Origin: an uncultured Agathobaculum sp.
Lineage (GTDB): Bacteria; Bacillota; Clostridia; Oscillospirales; Butyricicoccaceae
Direction: 5' to 3'
Length of the DNA stretch: 35,016 bases
Assembly (NCBI GenBank): GCA_934504345.1
Contig: CAKSVR010000023.1
Location: 1-35,016, forward strand
Made by a program: the position numbers and the translations under genes. Below are positions 31,347 to 35,016 of the stretch, piece after piece (positions within the stretch are counted from its first letter, which is position 1; each line of letters begins with the position of its first letter). A model generated the notes under the pieces. It worked only from the letters and a program-made list of their open reading frames with translations, searched no databases and had not been told where the DNA came from.

Positions 31347-31422
31347 TCACCTCACACACATTATACTCAATATATTGGGCATAGTCAATATATTAGGTCG
31401 TGTTATGTTGTGCGTGAGGTGA
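31347..31422. promoter_or_regulatory. Divergent regulatory region with inverted ribosome binding sites
   Basis: TCACCTCACACACA (about 31347-31361) and TGTGCGTGAGGTGA (about 31409-31422) are inverted at 13 of 14 positions and carry the ribosome binding sites of the two divergent small genes. Between them, TCAATATATTGGG (31367-31379) and TCAATATATTAGG (31385-31397) are direct repeats spaced 18 bp, candidate binding sites for the XRE protein. Confidence 0.5.
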
Positions 31423-31428
31423 TCGAAC

Positions 31429-31632
31429 ATGATCAGTTACGCTCCGTTTTACAAGACACTTTTGGAAAAAGGCGTTACAGAATACCACTTGATCTACAAA
31501 CAGGGCTTTTCCGCGAACATTCTGCACCGCATGAAGCACGGCAAGACCATCACGCTGAAAACCTTAGATACGTTGTGCTTTATTCTGAATTGCGGTGTTT
31601 CAGACATCATCGAGTATATCCCGGACGAATAA
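31429..31632 (+). CDS. Small XRE/Cro-type DNA-binding protein (YozG-like)
   Basis: This 67-residue helix-turn-helix protein (MISYAPFYKTLLEKGVTEYHLIYKQG...) has the HTH in SANILHRMKHGKTITLKTLDTLCFILNC and ends VSDIIEYIPDE. It is the minimal Cro/CI form and probably binds as a dimer. GAGGTGAT precedes the ATG. AT-rich direct repeats upstream may be its own operators. It may regulate the adjacent small genes; that is inference from position. Confidence 0.85.
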   Translation: MISYAPFYKTLLEKGVTEYHLIYKQGFSANILHRMKHGKTITLKTLDTLCFILNCGVSDIIEYIPDE

Positions 31633-31667
31633 AAAGGCTTCGGAGCTTTGCTCCGAAGCCTTTTTTT
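31631..31667. terminator. Bidirectional terminator between the XRE gene and pnp
   Basis: AAAAAGGCTTCGGAG pairs perfectly with its complement around CTTTG and is followed by T7. Confidence 0.93.
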
Positions 31668-31690
31668 CATCTATTTCAGCCGAAATCCGA

Positions 31691-33814
31691 TTACAGGATC
31701 TTCTCTTCCGGCTTAACGTCCTTCATGGACAGGTTTACACGGCCCTTGTCGTCGATCTCCATGACCTTGACCCAAACCATGTCGCCTTCCTTGACAGCGT
31801 CCTCGACCTTCTCGATGCGGTGGTCAGCCATCTTGGAAATGTGAACCATGCCGTCCTTGCCCGGCAGCAGGTTTACGAACGCGCCGAAGTTCATCAGACG
31901 AACGACCTTGCCGTAGTAGATCTCGCCCGGCTCCGGCTCCTTGACGATCGCTTCGATCATCTTTCTTGCCTTGTCAGCGTCGGTCGCCTTGACAGCGGCG
32001 ATGGTGACGGTGCCGTCGTCCTCGATGTCGACCTTTGCGCCGGACTCAGCAACGATGTTCTGGATCACAGAACCGCCCTTGCCGATAACCTCGCGGATCT
32101 TGTCCGGGTTGATGTGCATGGTGGTCATCTTCGGCGCCCAGTCGGAAACATCCGCGCGCGGCTCCGGGATCGCCTTGAGCATGATCTCGTCCAGAATGCC
32201 GTAACGGGCAACGCGGCACTTCTCGAACGCCTGCTTGATGATGTTCGGGGTCAGGCCGTCGACCTTGATGTCGACCTGAATTGCGGTGATGCCCTTCTTG
32301 GTACCTGCTACCTTGAAGTCCATGTCGCCGTAGAAGTCCTCAACGCCCTGAATATCGGTGAAGGTGGTCTCCTGACCGCCGTCGGTGATCAGACCGCAGG
32401 AAATGCCGGCAACCGGCGCCTTGATCGGAACGCCTGCATCCATCAGAGCCAGCGTGGAACCGCAGACAGAGCCCTGAGAGGTGGAGCCGTTGGAGGAGAT
32501 GACCTCGGAAACCAGACGCAGAGCGTACGGGAACTCGCTTACCGGCGGGATGACCGGCAGCAGAGCGCGCTCAGCCAGAGCGCCGTGACCGATCTCACGA
32601 CGGCCGGGGCCGCGGGACGGACGGGTCTCGCCGACGGAGAAGGACGGGAAGTTGTAGTGGTGGATATAACGCTTCTCCTTCTCCTCGAAGATGGTGTCGA
32701 GCTCCTGTGCATCGCCCAGCGTGCCGAGGGTGCAGAGGGTCAGGACCTGGGTCTGACCGCGGGTGAACATGCCGGAGCCGTGAACGCGCGGCAGAACGCC
32801 TACCTCAGCAGCCAGCGGACGGACTTCCTCCATGCCGCGGCCGTCTACGCGCTTGCCGTTTGCCAGCCAGCGGCGGACGATCTTCTTCTGCAGCTTGTCT
32901 ACGCACTCAGCGAGGTTTGCGCCGTGCTCTTCCTTGTACTCCTCGTCCAGAGCAGCCTCAAATTCGTCAACGATAGCGCGAACGCCTGCATCGCGGACGG
33001 TCTTGTCGTCGGTATCCATAGCGACCTCGAACTTGTCGTTGCACGCAGCCTCGAGCTTGTCGAACAGGTCGTGGTCGATGTCATGATGCTCGTAATCGAA
33101 CTTCGGCTTGCCGATCTCGTCCTTGATGGACTGGATGAACGCGCAAACCTTTTTCAGCTCCTCGTGAGCCTCCATGAGGGCGTTAAACATATCGTCCTCC
33201 GGAACTTCCTTTGCACCGGCCTCGATCATAACGATCTTGTCCTTGGTAGCGCACAGGGTAACGTCCATCTCGGAAGCAGCGCGCTGCTCGGAGGTCGGGT
33301 TGATAACGGTCTTGCCGTCAACGATGCCGACCTGACAGCCGGCTACAACGTAGTCGAACGGAATGTCAGAGATGGAAACCGCGATGGAAGCGCCCAGCAG
33401 AGCAACAACCTCCGGGGAGTTGTCGTAGTCGTTCTCGAGAACGGTGCAGACGATGGAAACGTCGTTGCGAAGATCCTTCGGGAACAGCGGGCGCATCGGA
33501 CGGTCGATCTGGCGGGAAGACAGGATCGCCTTCTCGGACGGACGGCCCTCACGGCGCATGAACGAGCCCGGGATGCGGCCTACGGCGTACATACGCTCCT
33601 CGAAGTCAACGGAGAGCGGGAAGAAGTCGATGCCGTCACGCGGCTTTGCGGAAGCGGTAGCGGTAACGAGCACTGCGGTTTCGCCGTAGCGAACGAGGCA
33701 GGAGCCGTTAGCGAGCTGTGCCATCTTGCCGGTTTCGACGGTCAGCTTGCGGCCGGCGATCTCGGTTTCAAAAACGCGGTAGTTTTTGAAGTCAAAGTGA
33801 TTGATGTTTGCCAT
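31691..33814 (-). CDS. pnp: Polyribonucleotide nucleotidyltransferase (PNPase)
   Basis: PNPase is a trimeric 3'-5' phosphorolytic exoribonuclease of the RNA decay machinery. The 707 residues show two RNase PH domains (about 10-140 and 320-545) joined by an all-alpha linker, the FFPLSVDFEERMYAVGRIPGSF block, the catalytic GSSTSQGS-like segment SSNGSTSQGSVCG, a KH domain (NPDKIREVIGKGGSVIQNI, about 555-600) and a C-terminal S1 domain (GEIYYGKVVRLMNFGAFVNLLPGKDGMVHIS). AAAGGAGG precedes the ATG. It follows rpsO, the standard order, and its leader contains a long hairpin. Confidence 0.97.
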   Translation of the reverse strand: MANINHFDFKNYRVFETEIAGRKLTVETGKMAQLANGSCLVRYGETAVLVTATASAKPRDGIDFFPLSVDFEERMYAVGRIPGSFMRREGRPSEKAILSSRQIDRPMRPLFPKDLRNDVSIVCTVLENDYDNSPEVVALLGASIAVSISDIPFDYVVAGCQVGIVDGKTVINPTSEQRAASEMDVTLCATKDKIVMIEAGAKEVPEDDMFNALMEAHEELKKVCAFIQSIKDEIGKPKFDYEHHDIDHDLFDKLEAACNDKFEVAMDTDDKTVRDAGVRAIVDEFEAALDEEYKEEHGANLAECVDKLQKKIVRRWLANGKRVDGRGMEEVRPLAAEVGVLPRVHGSGMFTRGQTQVLTLCTLGTLGDAQELDTIFEEKEKRYIHHYNFPSFSVGETRPSRGPGRREIGHGALAERALLPVIPPVSEFPYALRLVSEVISSNGSTSQGSVCGSTLALMDAGVPIKAPVAGISCGLITDGGQETTFTDIQGVEDFYGDMDFKVAGTKKGITAIQVDIKVDGLTPNIIKQAFEKCRVARYGILDEIMLKAIPEPRADVSDWAPKMTTMHINPDKIREVIGKGGSVIQNIVAESGAKVDIEDDGTVTIAAVKATDADKARKMIEAIVKEPEPGEIYYGKVVRLMNFGAFVNLLPGKDGMVHISKMADHRIEKVEDAVKEGDMVWVKVMEIDDKGRVNLSMKDVKPEEKIL

Positions 33815-33842
33815 TTTGTTTCCTCCTTTAATCGTTTGGGGA

Positions 33843-33930
33843 GGGCGGCAGCAGCTTTTTTAGCACTTGAAACAAGAGCGAAAGCCATGTTCGATCCTCT
33901 TTCAACTGCTAAAAAGCAACATTGCCGCCC
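33843..33930 (-). promoter_or_regulatory. Long double-stranded hairpin in the pnp leader
   Basis: GGGCGGCA...GCTTTTTTAGC...TTGAAA (33843-33872) pairs with TTTCAA...GCTAAAAAGC...TGCCGCCC (about 33900-33930), arms of about 30 nt. In E. coli a leader hairpin cut by RNase III lets PNPase control its own mRNA; this could be an analogous site. Confidence 0.65.
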
Positions 33931-33957
33931 AATTGGCGTGCTGTCAGGAATACAGAA

Positions 33958-33981
33958 ACAGGGGAGCAGACTGCTCCCCTA
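33958..33981. terminator. Hairpin between rpsO and pnp
   Basis: AGGGGAGCAG pairs with CTGCTCCCCT. The T-tracts on both sides are short, so it may be a partial terminator or a processing site that sets the rpsO:pnp ratio. Confidence 0.6.
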
Positions 33982-33993
33982 TTTTGCATTTTC

Positions 33994-34260
33994 TTACTTA
34001 CGGATACCCAGCTTAGCGATCAGTGCGCGGTAGCGGTTGATGTCCTTCTTCTGCAGGTAAGCCAGCATAGAACGACGCTGACCAACCATCTTCAGCAGGC
34101 CGCGGCGAGAGTGGTTATCCTTCTTGTGTACCTTCAGGTGCTCGGTCAGCTCCTTGATGCGGGCGGTCAGGATTGCAACCTGAACCTCCGGGGAACCGGT
34201 GTCGGTAGCGTGGGTACGGTTTGCCTCGATAACGGCAGTCTTGTCTTCCTTACGGATCAT
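33994..34260 (-). CDS. rpsO: 30S ribosomal protein S15
   Basis: S15 binds the central domain of 16S rRNA early in 30S assembly. The 88-residue protein has the family length and the blocks TGSPEVQVAILTARI, LTEHLKVHKKDNHSRRGLL and RRSMLAYLQKKD. GAAAGGTGA precedes the ATG. A leader of about 120 nt separates it from its promoter, as expected for autoregulated rpsO, but I do not recognise a defined S15-binding fold. Confidence 0.97.
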   Translation of the reverse strand: MIRKEDKTAVIEANRTHATDTGSPEVQVAILTARIKELTEHLKVHKKDNHSRRGLLKMVGQRRSMLAYLQKKDINRYRALIAKLGIRK

Positions 34261-34387
34261 GTCGGTATTTCACCTTTCGTTAAATAGATTTTTTACTCAC
34301 CCACAGGCCGGGCCGCGGCTTGGTGAAATGGAGGCGATAGGAACGCTTCCTTTGTCCGTCAGCTAAGCGTGGGGCGTAAGTGTATCT

Positions 34388-34416
34388 ATATTACCATGAA
34401 AACCGCAGTTTGTAAA
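34388..34416 (-). promoter_or_regulatory. Promoter of rpsO-pnp
   Basis: On the minus strand, TTTACA (34411-34416) and TAATAT (34388-34393) with a 17-bp spacer. The leader 34261-34381 is GC-rich and probably structured. Confidence 0.7.
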
Positions 34417-34583
34417 GTGATTTTGCGGATTTTGCTGCAAAATCTGCGAAATTTTCGAGCGTTCAGAGAAAAAACAGTGCGGGATTTGTGCAATCTGTCA
34501 CTTTTGGAGGGAAAGTGTGTCGGGAATTGTCGAATTGTACAATTATGAACGGATTGTAAATGCGATTTTGGCACATTTGAATC

Positions 34584-34612
34584 TTGTTCGCGAGAGGGGA
34601 GAGTGCTATAAT
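34584..34612 (+). promoter_or_regulatory. Promoter of a probable small RNA
   Basis: TTGTTC (34584-34589) and an extended -10 TGCTATAAT (34604-34612) with a 17-bp spacer. No protein-coding gene follows. Upstream, a 12-bp palindrome AATTGTACAATT lies at 34533-34544. Confidence 0.7.
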
Positions 34613-34618
34613 AACTAC

Positions 34619-34730
34619 CATCATCGGTGGGGAGCTTTGAGAGTTCTTCTCGCTCGCCGCCGTTTTTGTTTATTGCTAAGAAACGCGACGGGGCGGTGCA
34701 GCAGCGCGGCCTGATGTCGCGTTTTTTCTC
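34619..34730 (+). ncRNA. Probable intergenic small RNA, about 110 nt, unknown class
   Basis: The predicted transcript contains hairpin 1, CGGTGGGGAGC/GCTCGCCGCCG (about 34625-34663) with an inner GAGA/TCTC stem, then TTTTTG, a U/A-rich linker, and hairpin 2, AAACGCGAC/GTCGCGTTT (about 34680-34730) with a T6 tail that looks like the terminator. There is no ORF with a ribosome binding site. I do not recognise 6S, SRP or tmRNA. Confidence 0.55.
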
Positions 34731-34772
34731 GTTTTGGGGACAAATCAAAATTTATCGATAAAAAGACAGCAA

Positions 34773-34806
34773 AAAGCCGCAGAGCATATGCTCTGCGGCT
34801 TTCTTT
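34773..34806. terminator. Bidirectional terminator upstream of the etfA 3' side
   Basis: AAAGCCGCAGAGCAT is followed directly by its complement, a perfect 30-nt palindrome with T-rich and A-rich flanks. It probably ends the minus-strand etf operon. Confidence 0.88.
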
Positions 34807-34932
34807 ATGCGATTGCGAAGTGCGGCGCTGCGTTTTCCGCGGGCAAGGCGGATGTTGCAAGCGGGAGCTCCAATACCCGCCGCAAACCGGGAGGTCGCAG
34901 GCGGCACCGCACCTCGATTCAGTAATCCGAAA
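34807..34932. other. GC-rich untranslated stretch after etfA
   Basis: This stretch contains small inverted repeats (GCGGG/CCCGC near 34860-34880; GAGGT/ACCTC near 34892-34916) but no gene I recognise. It is probably the structured 3' UTR of the etfA mRNA. Confidence 0.35.
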
Positions 34933-35016
34933 TTACTTGGATGCCTTAGCAGCCTTGATCGCGTCGATCATCATCGGAACAACCTTGAACAGGTCGCCGC
35001 AGATGCCGTAGTCAGC
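34933..35016 (-). CDS. etfA: Electron transfer flavoprotein alpha subunit, C-terminal end (partial)
   Basis: Only the last 27 codons are in the window: ADYGICGDLFKVVPMMIDAI followed by a Lys/Ala tail, ending TAA. The block DYGI.GDLF.VVP is the usual C-terminus of EtfA, which carries FAD and passes electrons from acyl-CoA dehydrogenases, for example butyryl-CoA dehydrogenase in butyrate producers. etfB and bcd would be expected further right, outside the window. Confidence 0.8.
   Translation of the reverse strand, partial: ADYGICGDLFKVVPMMIDAIKAAKASK

Noticed and set aside
31595..34033. Long plus-strand open frame (about 810 codons) opposite pnp
   Set aside because: It is the antisense shadow of pnp and covers its leader and the terminator hairpin. 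No start site is supported.
34807..34932. 6S RNA or SRP RNA in the GC-rich stretch before etfA
   Set aside because: A TTGCAAGCGGG segment slightly recalls 6S RNA, but there is no closing stem with a large central bubble and no promoter. SRP tetraloop motifs are absent.
1..35016. tRNA genes
   Set aside because: I looked for TTCGA-type T-loops with acceptor pairing. The only clear match (near 15255) is the coding end of ttcA. I see no tRNA in the window.

Overview
This window looks like a chromosomal segment of a fairly GC-rich member of the Clostridia. The basis is the gene set (ABC-F ATPase, YwlC/Sua5-type threonylcarbamoyl-AMP synthase, a DnaD-domain protein beside a DnaC/DnaI-like ATPase, RNase R, the rpmG-secE-nusG-rplK-rplA order, an Etf subunit), the strong GGAGG ribosome binding sites and the lack of outer-membrane genes. 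A gut Oscillospirales/Butyricicoccaceae-like bacterium is my best guess, but that is inference, not something the sequence proves.

Layout. 1-110: 3' end of a 5S rRNA and its terminator. 133-11011: mostly plus-strand housekeeping genes: HAD phosphatase, ABC-F, YdcF-like membrane protein, prfA, a minus-strand HIRAN-domain protein, a membrane protein with a BamE-like tail, sua5, an AT-rich mrr-type restriction endonuclease wedged into the operon, coaE, an M18 aminopeptidase and pyrC. 11181-13454: rnr on the minus strand. 13712-15264: a short-chain dehydrogenase overlapping a TtcA-like tRNA thiolase. 15266-15758: two different small mobile elements side by side, then ruvX on the minus strand. 16286-18741: the rpmG-secE-nusG-rplK-rplA operon with two probable L1-binding leaders; it ends at rplA and does not continue into rplJL. 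18854-22340: patatin-like lipase, uracil permease and a D-2-hydroxyacid dehydrogenase. 22342-24322: a decayed zone with a GNAT remnant, a small membrane protein, the 3' half of a GH5 glycanase and a broken IS256-family element. 24369-28603: DUF554 protein, a MarR-MATE efflux operon and a second MarR operon with a YczE-like membrane protein. 28887-30827: DnaC-like ATPase and DnaD-domain protein (minus). 30928-31632: a probable type I toxin-antitoxin locus, a degraded CxxC mini-gene and a small XRE regulator. 31691-34260: pnp and rpsO (minus). 34584-34730: a probable small RNA. The window ends in the C-terminus of an etfA-like gene.

The most unusual feature is a family of four small structured elements (222 or 258 bp) at 15465, 21040, 25093 and 28636. 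Each sits between two perfect copies of a different Rho-independent terminator hairpin. The four hairpins are unrelated in sequence, so the duplicated 20-29 bp look like target-site duplications of whole terminators. The element has imperfect terminal inverted repeats and about six internal hairpins, and several stem changes between copies are compensatory. This suggests a non-autonomous mobile element that recognises terminators as targets and is kept as a folded nucleic acid. Two other miniature elements (15266-15426; 27260-27415) are also present. All calls were made by reading the sequence; no database search was run.
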